From a bacterium (GTDB taxonomy: Bacteria > Verrucomicrobiota > Verrucomicrobiia > Limisphaerales > UBA11358): a stretch of DNA of 49,700 bases. The position numbers and the translations under genes are program-made. The DNA is taken from the NCBI GenBank assembly GCA_021817945.1, contig JAKAFL010000030.1, positions 1 to 49,700 on the forward strand. Direction: 5' to 3'. Below the pieces are notes generated by a model. The model did not search any database, was not told the DNA's origin, and worked only from the letters and a program-made list of their open reading frames with translations. Positions within the stretch are counted from its first letter, which is position 1; each line of letters opens with the position of its first letter. Positions 33,980-43,090 of the stretch are shown piece by piece.

Positions 33980-34141
33980 CCCGAAAAACGAAATTCAAAA
34001 GGCCAATCTTCCCCAATCTACTGGGCGCAAACTCTTTGGAAAAATCTTACCAGACCGCTTCGGGTATGGTTTCGATTTTTCCAAAGAGTTTCCGCTCCAG
34101 CATCTTGCCGCATCTTGACCCTTTCCATTTCGCTTTTCGGG
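33980..34141 (+). mobile_element. 162-bp palindromic element, copy B
   Basis: This is the cleanest copy: termini CCCGAAAAACGAAATTC and ATTTCGCTTTTCGGG are inverted repeats, the centre has an 18-bp perfect inverted repeat (AAACTCTTTGGAAAAATC and its complement), and a perfect 5-bp direct repeat TTTAA flanks it (33975-33979 and 34142-34146). It lies between two divergent genes. Confidence 0.9.
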
Positions 34142-34261
34142 TTTAAACCCATTCAACCCAAAACAAAGATGCCGCCAACAGCCTGGGGGCTTGCCCTCAG
34201 CCAGGGACCCGCCCCTGATGGGTGGACATGCTGCGGCCGGTGGTTTATAACGAATGCGCGC

Positions 34262-35554
34262 ATGAAACCACCCACCCAGGACAAAAATACGGAAAGCTTC
34301 AGGGATGGTGTCACGGCCCATGGCAGCGCCATGTCATTCCATGCGATGGCAAAGCCGGTTGGGTCCACCTGTAACCTGGACTGCACCTATTGTTATTATT
34401 TGAGCAAGGAACATCTGGACCGGGGACCGGGGGCGGGGAGGATGTCGGACGAGACCCTGGATCTGTTCATCCAGCAATACATTGAAGGCACCGCCGGAAA
34501 CGAGGTGGTTTTTTCATGGCAAGGCGGGGAGCCGACGCTGCTGGGGCTGGAATTTTTTCGGAAGGTGATTGCGTTCCAGGGGAAACATGCCAGGCCGGGT
34601 CAGCGCATCGAAAACGATTTGCAAACCAACGGCACATTGCTCAACGAGGAATGGTGCGATTTTCTCAAGGAGCATCGTTTTCTGGTGGGCCTGAGCATTG
34701 ATGGCCCCAAGGAAATCCATGACCACTACCGGGTGACCAAGGGAGGGCGCCCGACATTTGACCAGGTATTTGCCGCCGCAAAAATGCTTCAGCGGCGGGG
34801 CGTGCCTTTCAACACACTGACCTGCGTGCACCGTTACAACGGGCGCCGTCCCAAGGACGTTTACCAGTTTTTGAGGCAGGAACTGGACTCGCGTTACATC
34901 CAGTTCATACCCATTGTGGAACACAAACAATTCACGCAAGTCGCCCCGCAAAAATGGAACGACGCTGAACTTCCCAGGGATGGCGAACCGGAGGCACGTC
35001 CCGGTCAGCCGGGCTCGATTGTCACCGATTGGTCGGTGGACCCGGACGACTGGGGATATTTTCTTTGCCACGTCTTTGACCGCTGGCTGGACCGCGACAT
35101 TGGCAGTGTGATGGTCAATCATTTTGAAACCCTGGTGGCGCAGCACCTGGGCCTGCCCTCGCAAATGTGTGTTTACAGTGAAAACTGCGGCAGGGGAGTG
35201 GCGGTGGAGAACGATGGCAGCGTGTATTCCTGCGACCACTATGTTTATCCCGAATACAGGCTGGGCAATGTCAAATCGGCGCGGCTGGGCGAGATGGTGT
35301 TTTCCCCGGAACAATTCCGGTTTGGCAAATCCAAAAGCGAGAGCCTGCCCAAGTATTGCCGGGAGTGCGCCTACCTGACCGATTGCTGGGGCGAATGCCC
35401 TAAAAACCGGCTGATACGCACGCCCGACGGCGAGCCGGGCCTGAATTATTTATGCCGCGGCTTCAAGAAATTCTTTGCCCATGCCCTGCCGGAGGTGAAC
35501 CGGATAGCCGCGCGCCTGAGCAAATCGCCGCTGCGGCCCAAACCGCGCATGTGA
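34262..35554 (+). CDS. Anaerobic sulfatase maturase (radical SAM/SPASM)
   Basis: This 430-residue radical SAM enzyme turns a Cys or Ser of a sulfatase into formylglycine. It has the CxxxCxxC cluster CNLDCTYCYY (C37, C41, C44), MAKPVGSTCN before it and GGEPTLLG after, plus C-terminal SPASM cysteines (CVYSENCGRGVAVENDGSVY, YCRECAYLTDCWGECPKN and LCRGFKKFF). This matches the anSME group. I start at ATG 34262 (MKPPTQDKN); a longer frame would read through the repeat and an unlike region. No sulfatase gene lies nearby, so its substrates must be elsewhere in the genome, where members of this phylum often have many. Confidence 0.93.
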   Translation: MKPPTQDKNTESFRDGVTAHGSAMSFHAMAKPVGSTCNLDCTYCYYLSKEHLDRGPGAGRMSDETLDLFIQQYIEGTAGNEVVFSWQGGEPTLLGLEFFRKVIAFQGKHARPGQRIENDLQTNGTLLNEEWCDFLKEHRFLVGLSIDGPKEIHDHYRVTKGGRPTFDQVFAAAKMLQRRGVPFNTLTCVHRYNGRRPKDVYQFLRQELDSRYIQFIPIVEHKQFTQVAPQKWNDAELPRDGEPEARPGQPGSIVTDWSVDPDDWGYFLCHVFDRWLDRDIGSVMVNHFETLVAQHLGLPSQMCVYSENCGRGVAVENDGSVYSCDHYVYPEYRLGNVKSARLGEMVFSPEQFRFGKSKSESLPKYCRECAYLTDCWGECPKNRLIRTPDGEPGLNYLCRGFKKFFAHALPEVNRIAARLSKSPLRPKPRM

Positions 35555-35656
35555 AAAAGGCCACCATCAACTGATCCAACCCAGGGACAGACAGAGATTT
35601 TTTGTACGAAGCTCAAATGGGTGGGTTTCGATTCCAAAACCAAGCATAAACCCGCA

Positions 35657-37486
35657 TCAAGTTGAGGCATGGCTAAACGATTGGAGGTTTGCGAGGCGGC
35701 GGAAATAGCCATTGCGAGCCATCAAATCCTCCCAGGCACCCTCCTCGACCACGCGCCCGCGTTGGAGGACCACGATGCGGTTTGCATGGCGAATGGTGGA
35801 GAAGCGGTGGGCCACAATCAAGGTGGTGCGTCCGCGTGTGAGGCGCGCAATGGCTTCCTGCACCAGTTGCTCGGATTCGCTGTCCAAGGCCGATGTGGCC
35901 TCATCCAGAATAACCAAACGGGGGTTGCGGATCAAAGCACGGGCGATGGCCATGCGCTGGCGCTGGCCCCCGGAAAGACGCGCTCCACCTTCCCCCAGGT
36001 GGGTGTCCAGGCCTTGCGGAAGATTTTCCACCCAACTCCCGAGATTGGCTTGAGTCAGGACCTGCCGCACCCAGTCGTCCTTCACCCCCTCCAGTCCGTA
36101 GGTGACATTGTCCCGGAGGGTGCCATGAAACAACAGGGTGCTTTGCGGGACCACACCGATCTGCCGCCGGTAACTTCGCAAATCCAAATGGCGCAAGTCC
36201 ATGCCATCAAGACGGACGACTCCCTGGTCTGGATGCCGAAAGCCAATGGCAAGATGGATCAGAGTGGATTTTCCCGCGCCGGATTCGCCCACAAATGCGA
36301 CGGTTTCACCGGGGGAAACGTGGAGGGAAACAGCATCCAAAGCGGGCGTGGCGGCGCCGGGGTATTGGAAGCGGACGTCATCAAAAACCAGATCGCCCCG
36401 GAGCGGATCCGGCGCAAGAGGTTTTCCATGGTTGATTTCCACCTGTCCGCATTGCAAAACCTCGCCCAGGGAGCGAATGGCATCCGCTCCCTGCGCCAGG
36501 GCGGGGAAGATGCTGAGAAACTGTTGAACGGCCCCGATGAGCATTCCAAAATAACTTTGATACATGACGGCATCCCCCACGGTGATGCGGTGATGAACGA
36601 CGAGCCACGAGGCAAAAACAAGGCAGGCCAGTTGCAGGCACATGAAGGTGAACCAGGAACTGGAGGCAAACCATTCGGTGAGGGTGTCCACCTGCACCCC
36701 GCGCCTGCGAATGCGTTCGAAGACACCCCTCACGCTCCGGCTTTCAACCGATTCCAGGCCGTGGGCGCGTGTCACCGGCAACATTTGGAGCATCTCCCCC
36801 ACCCGCGCGTTCATTTGCTCGGTTTCCGTGCGGAGAGCCTTGTACTGTTCCTTGAACCGGGCATCGAACACCTTGAGCAGGGCCACGCCTGCTGGAACGG
36901 TCACCAGAAAATAAACCGCCAGAAAAGGCTGCTTGAACAAGGCAATAAGGGTGACATAAAGGATGATCAGGATGCCATTCAACCCGGTATGCATGAGATG
37001 CCGGCACAACCCATCAATGGCATCCACGTCCCGCAGCAATTTGGCCTGCAAAACCCCGGACTGTTTTTCCTCATAATAGCTGATGGAAAGCTGGTGGAGC
37101 CGGTCCACCAGGCTGCTGCGGAGATTGAACTGCATATGCCGCAAGGCGGTGCTCATGAGCCGCACAAAGCTGGTGTGGACAAGCGGATTTTGCAGCAGCA
37201 ACAAAAAGTAAATGCCGGAGATCCATAAAACGCGGTGGAAACAGCCTGGCCCGCCCCGGGTGAGCGCGTCCACCACCATGCCCACGACCAAGGGCAGCAG
37301 TGAGGCGGGGGTTTGCTTGACCACATACAAGGCCACGGCACCATAGACCCGCGCATGCTGGCCTGCGAAAAGCCGCCAGAGTGTCCGCCTGGGCTGGCTG
37401 ACGTCAAACCCGCCTTCCAGTAACTTTTCCCAGGAGGCAGCGTGGGAGGATGGGTCCTGTTGCATGCAACAAACCGCCGGCTTCAA
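35657..37486 (-). CDS. ABC exporter, fused permease and ATPase
   Basis: This 609-residue half-transporter has six membrane helices (residues about 40-340) followed by an ATPase domain. Walker A is GESGAGKST, the Q-loop IGVVPQSTLLFHGTL, the signature LSGGQRQRMAIAR, Walker B LVILDEATSALD, and the H-loop LIVAHR. This is the plan of MsbA/multidrug/lipid exporters, which act as homodimers; the substrate is unknown. An alternative start is Met8 (MQQDPSSH). The gene is convergent with the maturase gene (102 bp gap) and divergent from the SGNH hydrolase. Confidence 0.93.
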   Translation of the reverse strand: MKPAVCCMQQDPSSHAASWEKLLEGGFDVSQPRRTLWRLFAGQHARVYGAVALYVVKQTPASLLPLVVGMVVDALTRGGPGCFHRVLWISGIYFLLLLQNPLVHTSFVRLMSTALRHMQFNLRSSLVDRLHQLSISYYEEKQSGVLQAKLLRDVDAIDGLCRHLMHTGLNGILIILYVTLIALFKQPFLAVYFLVTVPAGVALLKVFDARFKEQYKALRTETEQMNARVGEMLQMLPVTRAHGLESVESRSVRGVFERIRRRGVQVDTLTEWFASSSWFTFMCLQLACLVFASWLVVHHRITVGDAVMYQSYFGMLIGAVQQFLSIFPALAQGADAIRSLGEVLQCGQVEINHGKPLAPDPLRGDLVFDDVRFQYPGAATPALDAVSLHVSPGETVAFVGESGAGKSTLIHLAIGFRHPDQGVVRLDGMDLRHLDLRSYRRQIGVVPQSTLLFHGTLRDNVTYGLEGVKDDWVRQVLTQANLGSWVENLPQGLDTHLGEGGARLSGGQRQRMAIARALIRNPRLVILDEATSALDSESEQLVQEAIARLTRGRTTLIVAHRFSTIRHANRIVVLQRGRVVEEGAWEDLMARNGYFRRLANLQSFSHAST

Positions 37487-37743
37487 GGCCAGCGGTTCAA
37501 TCGCGCCTATTCAAATCCCTGAAGACCCGTCGCGCAATGAAATTCACCAGACAGGCAAGTCATCCCACGGCATCGGGTCTCGAGCCAGCGGGAACAACGC
37601 GGGCTGGCCCTTCCTGCGGAGAGGCTCAGAATGCCCTGGTGCATCCGCCGCATGACTTGTCCTTTTCAAGCAGACATTTGAATTGGGAAAATTGTTCCGG
37701 GGGCTGGACCAATCCCGCATTGACGAGCCTGCTGCTTCATGAA

Positions 37744-39120
37744 ATGATCCCAGGCATGCGCCCAATCCTGCTTCTCCTCTCGTTGTGCCTGCTGCTTGAT
37801 GGCAGGGCACATGCAGAAAGTTCACTGGTCAAACCAAATGACCCCTATTTTGCCCCCTTCTCCCCGGTCCCAGGGCCTCATCGCCATGGATTGATTTTGC
37901 GCCGGGGCGACCGCCTGGCCATTTGCGGCGATTCCATCACGGAACAAAAACGTTACTCCCGCATCATGGAGGATTATCTGACCATGTGCGTGCCACAAAT
38001 GGAAATCACCACCAGGCAATTCGGCTGGGGCGGGGAGAAAGCCCCCGGTTTTTTGGCCCGGATGACCAATGATTGCCTGAGATTCCATCCCACGATTGCC
38101 ACGACCTGTTATGGGATGAATGATTTTGCCTATCGCAAATTTGACCCGCAACTGGCGGAAATTTATCAGGCCAGCCAGACGGCAATCGTGGAGTCATTCA
38201 AGAAAAATGGCGTCCGGGTGGTGCTGGGATCCGCCGGATCGGTGGGCAGGATTCCACCCTGGGGAAACCCGCAGAATGGCTCATTGCAGGACCTGAACCT
38301 GAGTTTGTGCCAGTTTCGCAACCTGGATGCACGCATTGCAAAAAAGGAGGGCGTGGCTTTTGCCGATGTCTTCTGGCCAATGCTTGAGGGAGGTTATGAG
38401 GCGCGCAAAACCTACGGAGATGAGTACGCCCTGAATGGGGGCGACGGGGTGCATCCGGGCTGGGCCGGGCACACGGTCATGGCGCATGCCTTCCTCATCG
38501 CGATGGGGTTGGACGGAAACATAGGGGTGTACAAGGTCAACCTGCGCAAGCATGTCATGAAAGTTTCGGAGGGCCACCGGGTGACCAGTGCCCAGGGAAA
38601 CCGCTTTGAAATAGAAAGCACCCGTTATCCGTTTTGCCCCTGCACCCCTCCGCCCACGGCGTCCGGTTATCCGGCATGCGGACAGGACCCGCTGTCCAGC
38701 GATCAAAGCATCCGTTCCGGCATGGAATGGGTGCCTTTCAACCAGGACCTGAACCGGCTGATGCTGGTGGCCAAAAATGGGTCGGCCGGGCGGTACATGG
38801 TGAAATGGGGAGCGGAACAGAAGGACTTCAGCGCGGCAGAATTGGCTGCGGGAGTGAATCTGGCAGCGGTGTTTGACCACAACCCGTTCAGTGAAGCCTT
38901 TGCCCGCGTGGATGCCGCTGTGGCGGCCAAGCAGGAATTTGAAACCGATGAAATTAAAAACCAATTTGAGGACCAGCACGAGCATTTGAGCAGGGAAGCC
39001 ATTTACGAGAGAACGGAAGCCGCCGTGCAGGAAGCCGAGAAGGAGCATGAACGCCTGGCGGAGGCGGTCCACGCCGCGTTTGTTCCCGTGGACCATGTCC
39101 TGGAGATTGACCCCCTGTGA
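37744..39120 (+). CDS. Secreted SGNH/GDSL hydrolase with C-terminal coiled coil
   Basis: This 458-residue protein has a signal peptide (MRPILLLLSLCLLLDGRAHA; ATG 37744 or 37756) and a GDSL esterase fold: block I AICGDSITEQ (Ser at about 64), block II GWGGEKAPG, block III YGMNDF and block V DGVHPGWAGH (Asp and His). Such enzymes deacetylate or de-esterify sugars or lipids. After the catalytic domain there is a beta-rich part, then a charged helical tail (KNQFEDQHEHLSREAIYERT ... EKEHERLAEAV) likely to form a coiled coil. I reject a longer frame from 37450 because its 98 extra residues hide the signal peptide. Substrate unknown. Confidence 0.9.
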   Translation: MIPGMRPILLLLSLCLLLDGRAHAESSLVKPNDPYFAPFSPVPGPHRHGLILRRGDRLAICGDSITEQKRYSRIMEDYLTMCVPQMEITTRQFGWGGEKAPGFLARMTNDCLRFHPTIATTCYGMNDFAYRKFDPQLAEIYQASQTAIVESFKKNGVRVVLGSAGSVGRIPPWGNPQNGSLQDLNLSLCQFRNLDARIAKKEGVAFADVFWPMLEGGYEARKTYGDEYALNGGDGVHPGWAGHTVMAHAFLIAMGLDGNIGVYKVNLRKHVMKVSEGHRVTSAQGNRFEIESTRYPFCPCTPPPTASGYPACGQDPLSSDQSIRSGMEWVPFNQDLNRLMLVAKNGSAGRYMVKWGAEQKDFSAAELAAGVNLAAVFDHNPFSEAFARVDAAVAAKQEFETDEIKNQFEDQHEHLSREAIYERTEAAVQEAEKEHERLAEAVHAAFVPVDHVLEIDPL

Positions 39121-39150
39121 AACGGGCTTTTCCCGGCCCGGTCGGCTAAG

Positions 39151-39312
39151 CCCGAAAAACAAAATTCAAAAGGTCAATCCGCCCCAATCTACCGGGCGCA
39201 AACTCATTGGAAAAATCTCACCAGACCGCTTCAGGTATGGCTTCGATCTTTCCAAAGGGTTTCCGCTCCAGCATCTTGCCGCACCCTGACCCTTTCCATT
39301 TCGTTTTTCGGT
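39151..39312 (+). mobile_element. 162-bp palindromic element, copy C
   Basis: Same length and structure as copies A and B (CCCGAAAAACAAAATTC to ATTTCGTTTTTCGGT), with more substitutions in the central inverted repeat. Flanking 5-bp sequences CTAAG and CTAAA match at 4/5, a probable target duplication. It lies between the SGNH hydrolase gene and uvrC, 62 bp before the uvrC start. Confidence 0.85.
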
Positions 39313-39374
39313 CTAAAAGACTGTTGCATTCTGCAGATTGCGGGCAAGATTCATGGTGAAAGAATGATCATGCC

Positions 39375-40991
39375 ATGACAGTGTCCGAGCATATACGGAA
39401 AAAGCTTGGAACCGTGCCTCACAAACCCGGCGTGTACCTGCACAAGGACCGGTTTGGGACAGTCATTTATGTGGGCAAGGCAAGGGATTTGCGCCGGCGA
39501 GTGAGCCAGTATTTTCATCCCAGCCGACGGCAGGGCTGGGACTTGAAATTCAAGGCCCTGGTGGAGGCCATTTGTGATTTTGACGTACACCCGGTGCGCA
39601 ACGAACCCGAGGCATTGCTCCTGGAAAGCAAGCTGGTGAAGGAATTCAAGCCGCGATTCAACATCTCACTCAGGGATGACAAGCGCTTCCTGATGCTCAA
39701 GGTGAACCTTCAGGACCCCATTCCGAACTTTATTCTGACCCGGCTTCGCAAAAATGACGGCGCCCGCTATTTCGGGCCCTTTGTCAATTCGCTGGCCCTG
39801 CGGGAGGTTTTGGCGCTGGCCCGGAAGCAATTCAACCTGCGTGGATGCCGGGTGTTCACGCCTGGCGAAGGGGATTACAAGCACTGCCTCTATGCGCATT
39901 TGAAGAACTGCACGGCGCCCTGCGTGGGCAATGTCACTCGCGATCAATACATGAACCAAGTGCTTGCCGCCTGCCAGTTCATTGAGGGTCAGAGCCGGGA
40001 AATGCAGCAAGAACTCGAGGACGCCATGCAAAAGGCCGCCGCCTCCCTTGATTTTGAAAAAGCGGCCCAATACCGGGACCTGATCCGCAACCTCAAGGAA
40101 ACCTGGGAAAAGACGGATAAATTCACACGAGTGCCCTACACCCTGCCACTGGCCATCCACCCGGAAAAAGACCTGGTGGAACTGGCCGCCGTTCTGGGCC
40201 TGAAAAAAGCGCCGGCACGCATTGAAGGCTTTGATATTTCCAACATCAGCGGCACCTTTGCGGTGGCTTCACTGGTGAGTTTCAAAAATGGCCGCCCGGA
40301 CCGGGCGCAATACCGCCGGTTCAAGATCAAAACCGTGACCGGTCAGGATGATTTTGCGAGCATGGCCGAGGTGGTGCGCCGCCGTTATTCCAGGCTGCTT
40401 CGGCAGGGTGGTTTGGCGCGGGCTGAAACCGCAGGCACATCGAAACCAGGAGATGGCGCGGACGGCCATCCAGGGATCATGCCGGGTGAAAAAAACGGAT
40501 CACCCGCCGAATCCCAGTCTGACAGCGGATTTCCAGACCTTATCATGGTGGATGGCGGCAAAGGCCAGCTTGGCATGGCCTGCCACGAACTGGCCAAGCT
40601 GGGATTGGGCCACATACCCGTCATTGGCCTGGCCAAGGAGCACGAGGAAATCCATTTGCCCGGCCAGTTGCAGCCCCTTCGCCTGGGCGTGGCCCATCCG
40701 GCGGTCAAGCTCCTGCAACGCATCCGTGATGAATGCCACCGCGTGGCAAACAGCTTCAACGCCCAACTGCGGCTGAAAAAAATTTCCGAAAGCGTGCTGG
40801 ATGAATTTCCCGGCATTGGAGAGCGTCGCAAGCAGGCGCTGCTTCGAAAATTTGGGTCCATTCAAAGGCTTCGCACTGCAACAGCCGAACAACTGGCGGA
40901 GGTTCCCGGCCTTGGGGGCAAGACCGCATTGGAACTTAAAAACTTCCTGGACGCCCGCCCCTCGTCCGGCCAGAACTCAAATCCGCCCTGA
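39375..40991 (+). CDS. uvrC: Excinuclease ABC subunit C
   Basis: This 538-residue nuclease makes the dual incision in nucleotide excision repair with UvrA/B. The GIY-YIG domain covers about residues 12-95 (PGVYLHKDRFGTVIYVGKAR), followed by the Cys-containing region, a UVR (UvrB-interacting) motif near 212-246 (DFEKAAQYRDLIRNLK), the RNase H-like domain (EGFDISNISGT, MVDGGKGQL) and C-terminal helix-hairpin-helices (FPGIGERRKQALL, VPGLGGKTA). It is shorter than the common 600 residues, yet carries an extra polar stretch at about 347-386. The next gene starts 3 bp after its stop, so they are probably co-transcribed. Confidence 0.96.
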   Translation: MTVSEHIRKKLGTVPHKPGVYLHKDRFGTVIYVGKARDLRRRVSQYFHPSRRQGWDLKFKALVEAICDFDVHPVRNEPEALLLESKLVKEFKPRFNISLRDDKRFLMLKVNLQDPIPNFILTRLRKNDGARYFGPFVNSLALREVLALARKQFNLRGCRVFTPGEGDYKHCLYAHLKNCTAPCVGNVTRDQYMNQVLAACQFIEGQSREMQQELEDAMQKAAASLDFEKAAQYRDLIRNLKETWEKTDKFTRVPYTLPLAIHPEKDLVELAAVLGLKKAPARIEGFDISNISGTFAVASLVSFKNGRPDRAQYRRFKIKTVTGQDDFASMAEVVRRRYSRLLRQGGLARAETAGTSKPGDGADGHPGIMPGEKNGSPAESQSDSGFPDLIMVDGGKGQLGMACHELAKLGLGHIPVIGLAKEHEEIHLPGQLQPLRLGVAHPAVKLLQRIRDECHRVANSFNAQLRLKKISESVLDEFPGIGERRKQALLRKFGSIQRLRTATAEQLAEVPGLGGKTALELKNFLDARPSSGQNSNPP

Positions 40992-40994
40992 ACC

Positions 40995-41456
40995 ATGCCA
41001 CTCCCCTCAAGGCCCCCCGAAGAAAAGGAACATGGGGCCAGACCATTTCAACTGGTTTGTGAACAATGCGGAGCCTGCTGCCGCTGGCCGGGGGAAGTGC
41101 GTGTCTCCGCGCCGGAGATTTCCGCGCTGGCCAGCCACCTGAAAATGTCCGAACAGGATTTCGTGGAATCCCTCACCCGCCTGCGCAAGGATCGCCGCGG
41201 CCTGGCGCTGGTGGAAAGGGCGAATCACTCGTGCATTTTCCTGGAAAACAACCAGTGCAGTGTCCATGAGGCAAAGCCAATCCAGTGCAGGGATTTTCCC
41301 AACCGTTGGATGGATCATTTATGGGGCCGCATGTCACCAGACCAATTGCAGCGCCTGTACCCGATGCTGCTTGGCTGCCCGGCGGTTCAGGATTTCCTGC
41401 AAACGCAACCGCCGGGTGACCAGAGTTTGCCGTCAATGGAACGAACAACATCGTAA
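40995..41456 (+). CDS. YkgJ-family cysteine cluster protein
   Basis: This 153-residue protein has the spaced-cysteine pattern of the YkgJ/UPF0153 family: CEQCGACCRWPGEV near residue 21, then SCIFLENNQCSVHEAKPIQC and RDFPNRW. Such cysteine clusters are thought to bind zinc or an Fe-S cluster; function is unknown. It starts 3 bp after uvrC, so it is likely in the same transcript, but a DNA-repair role does not follow. The C-terminal third is poorly conserved and lacks motifs. Confidence 0.85.
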   Translation: MPLPSRPPEEKEHGARPFQLVCEQCGACCRWPGEVRVSAPEISALASHLKMSEQDFVESLTRLRKDRRGLALVERANHSCIFLENNQCSVHEAKPIQCRDFPNRWMDHLWGRMSPDQLQRLYPMLLGCPAVQDFLQTQPPGDQSLPSMERTTS

Positions 41457-41578
41457 ACCTGCAGGATGGCCATGGATGGCCTGGGACGGCGACCTGCATT
41501 GACATCGAAAATGCTCCACTCCAAAAGGAACCCAAAGAAAGACGTGCCAAAACGCTTTATTCGTGGCTTTATGAAGTC

Positions 41579-42010
41579 ATGAATGTGCAAATGGCAGTAT
41601 TATGCGATGCCGTGATGGTGGAAAACGAAAAGCTCAGCCTCCTGGGCGCCTTCGATACAATCATCACCCCCCAGCCTGCATCAGGCCAGCGGCCCATCAT
41701 CCATCCGCAATGCGCAGTGGCCCTGCGGGTGACCTTCACTGCGGGCGATGAGGGATCGCATCATTTGATGTTGAACCTGATCAATGCAGATGGGCGCAAT
41801 ATCATGCCCCACTTCCCCGCCATTCCCTTCCAGGTGGAATTGCCGGAGGAAATGCACTTTGTAACGCGCAATTTCACGGCCTGCATCCAGCAACTCCAAT
41901 TTCCCGAGGCTGGCTTGTATTCCATGGACATCCGCATAGACGGGACACCTGCGGCCAGCATACCCCTGCTGGTGAAACATGCCCCAGGAAGAGGACCGGG
42001 CGCGGTCTGA
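41579..42010 (+). CDS. DUF6941-like protein of unknown function
   Basis: This 143-residue cytoplasmic-looking protein begins MNVQMAVLCDAVMVENEKLS and LLGAFDTI, the N-terminal pattern I associate with the DUF6941 family of uncharacterised bacterial proteins. It is predicted mostly beta (alternating hydrophobic residues, SHHLMLNLINADG, LYSMDIRIDGTPAASIPLLV). No catalytic residues, signal peptide or membrane segment are seen. It is 122 bp downstream of the YkgJ-type gene and 124 bp upstream of purC, all in the same direction. The family name is given from memory. Confidence 0.7.
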   Translation: MNVQMAVLCDAVMVENEKLSLLGAFDTIITPQPASGQRPIIHPQCAVALRVTFTAGDEGSHHLMLNLINADGRNIMPHFPAIPFQVELPEEMHFVTRNFTACIQQLQFPEAGLYSMDIRIDGTPAASIPLLVKHAPGRGPGAV

Positions 42011-42134
42011 ACAAATTGGGCGACATCAAGGCCGGGTCTGAAATTGCCACACCCCGCGGCAACGGAGGCCCTGCGCCCCGATTGCCACGGAGGATTGATT
42101 TGAATTCATTCCAGATGGCCTCTATTTTCGGGGC

Positions 42135-43034
42135 GTGCAAGAAACCGTTTTAAAACTCCATCTGCCCGGCCTCCGGCATTTGAGGTCGGGGAAAGTGCGT
42201 GAAATGTATGATTTGGGCGACCGCTATTTATTGGTGGCCACGGATCGTCTTTCGGCCTTTGATGTGATCATGCCCAACGGCATTCCCCGCAAAGGGGAAG
42301 TTCTCACCCAGATATCCCATTTCTGGTTTGAGCGATTTGCGGATTTGGCGCCGAACCATCTCCTGGCGGGGCCGGAGGACCCACTGCCCCCCGCATTAAA
42401 GCCCTATTCCGGACTGCTTTCGCGCCGCTCCATGATTGTAAAAAAGGCCACGCCCCTGGCCATCGAGTGCATCGTGCGGGGTTACCTCTCGGGTAGCGGC
42501 TGGAAAGAGTACCAAAAAAACGGGTCTGTCTGCGGAATGGCTCTGCCGGGCGGGTTATCCGAGTCCGCTGAACTGCCCGAACCCCTGTTCACCCCATCCA
42601 CCAAGGCAGCAGCCGGACATGATGAAAACATTTCCTTTAACCAGGCGGAACACCTGGTGGGGGCGGAGGTGGCGGCCCAGGCCCGCGACCTGAGCCTGAA
42701 ACTGTACAAGGCCGGACGCGATTATGCCCGCAAACGCGGCTTGATCATCGCAGACACCAAGTTTGAATTTGGCTTGCACGAAGGCCGCCTGATCCTGATT
42801 GACGAGGTTTTGACACCGGATTCATCACGCTTCTGGCCTGCTGACCAGTACACCCCCGGAAGAAGCCAGCCCAGTTTTGACAAACAATTTGTGCGGGATT
42901 ACCTGGAAACCCTGGACTGGAACAAAACACCGCCCGGACCCGAGTTGCCGCCGGAGGTCATCCGCCGGACCTGCGACAAATACCTGGAGGCCTACGAACG
43001 CCTGACAGGCATGAAACTACCGGAAACTCCATAA
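42135..43034 (+). CDS. purC: Phosphoribosylaminoimidazole-succinocarboxamide synthase
   Basis: This 299-residue enzyme (SAICAR synthase) joins aspartate to CAIR in purine synthesis. It shows SGKVREMYDLGDRYLLVATD (ATP loop), RLSAFDVIMPNGIPRKGEVL, ECIVRGYLSGSGW, and the C-terminal IADTKFEFGLHEGRLILIDE and EVLTPDSSRFW. Length matches the long form found in eukaryotes and many bacteria (about 295-305) rather than the short E. coli form. It starts at GTG 42135; no ATG fits. Its stop codon touches a fragment of the 251-bp inner repeat. No other pur gene is adjacent. Confidence 0.96.
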   Translation: MQETVLKLHLPGLRHLRSGKVREMYDLGDRYLLVATDRLSAFDVIMPNGIPRKGEVLTQISHFWFERFADLAPNHLLAGPEDPLPPALKPYSGLLSRRSMIVKKATPLAIECIVRGYLSGSGWKEYQKNGSVCGMALPGGLSESAELPEPLFTPSTKAAAGHDENISFNQAEHLVGAEVAAQARDLSLKLYKAGRDYARKRGLIIADTKFEFGLHEGRLILIDEVLTPDSSRFWPADQYTPGRSQPSFDKQFVRDYLETLDWNKTPPGPELPPEVIRRTCDKYLEAYERLTGMKLPETP

Positions 43035-43090
43035 GAGCCTGCCTTAAAATTGGGAAGGGTGCTGCGACTGGGAATTTTGGCCTTGGGCGA
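43035..43090 (+). repeat. Fragment of the 251-bp inner element outside any outer element
   Basis: GAGCCTGCCTTAAAATTGGG followed by AAGGGTGCTGCGACTGGGA is the reverse complement of the right part of the inner element in copy D (24888-24941). It starts one base after the purC stop with no outer-element sequence around it, which shows that the inner element is a separate repeat. Confidence 0.8.

Noticed and set aside
35669..37228. Long plus-strand frame (519 codons) over the ABC exporter
   Set aside because: It is antisense to a complete, motif-rich ABC transporter gene and encodes no recognisable domain; it is a shadow of GC-rich codon use.
37450..37743. 98-residue N-terminal extension of the SGNH hydrolase
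   Set aside because: It precedes an internal, well-formed signal peptide and overlaps the start of the divergent ABC gene; the extension lacks conserved sequence.
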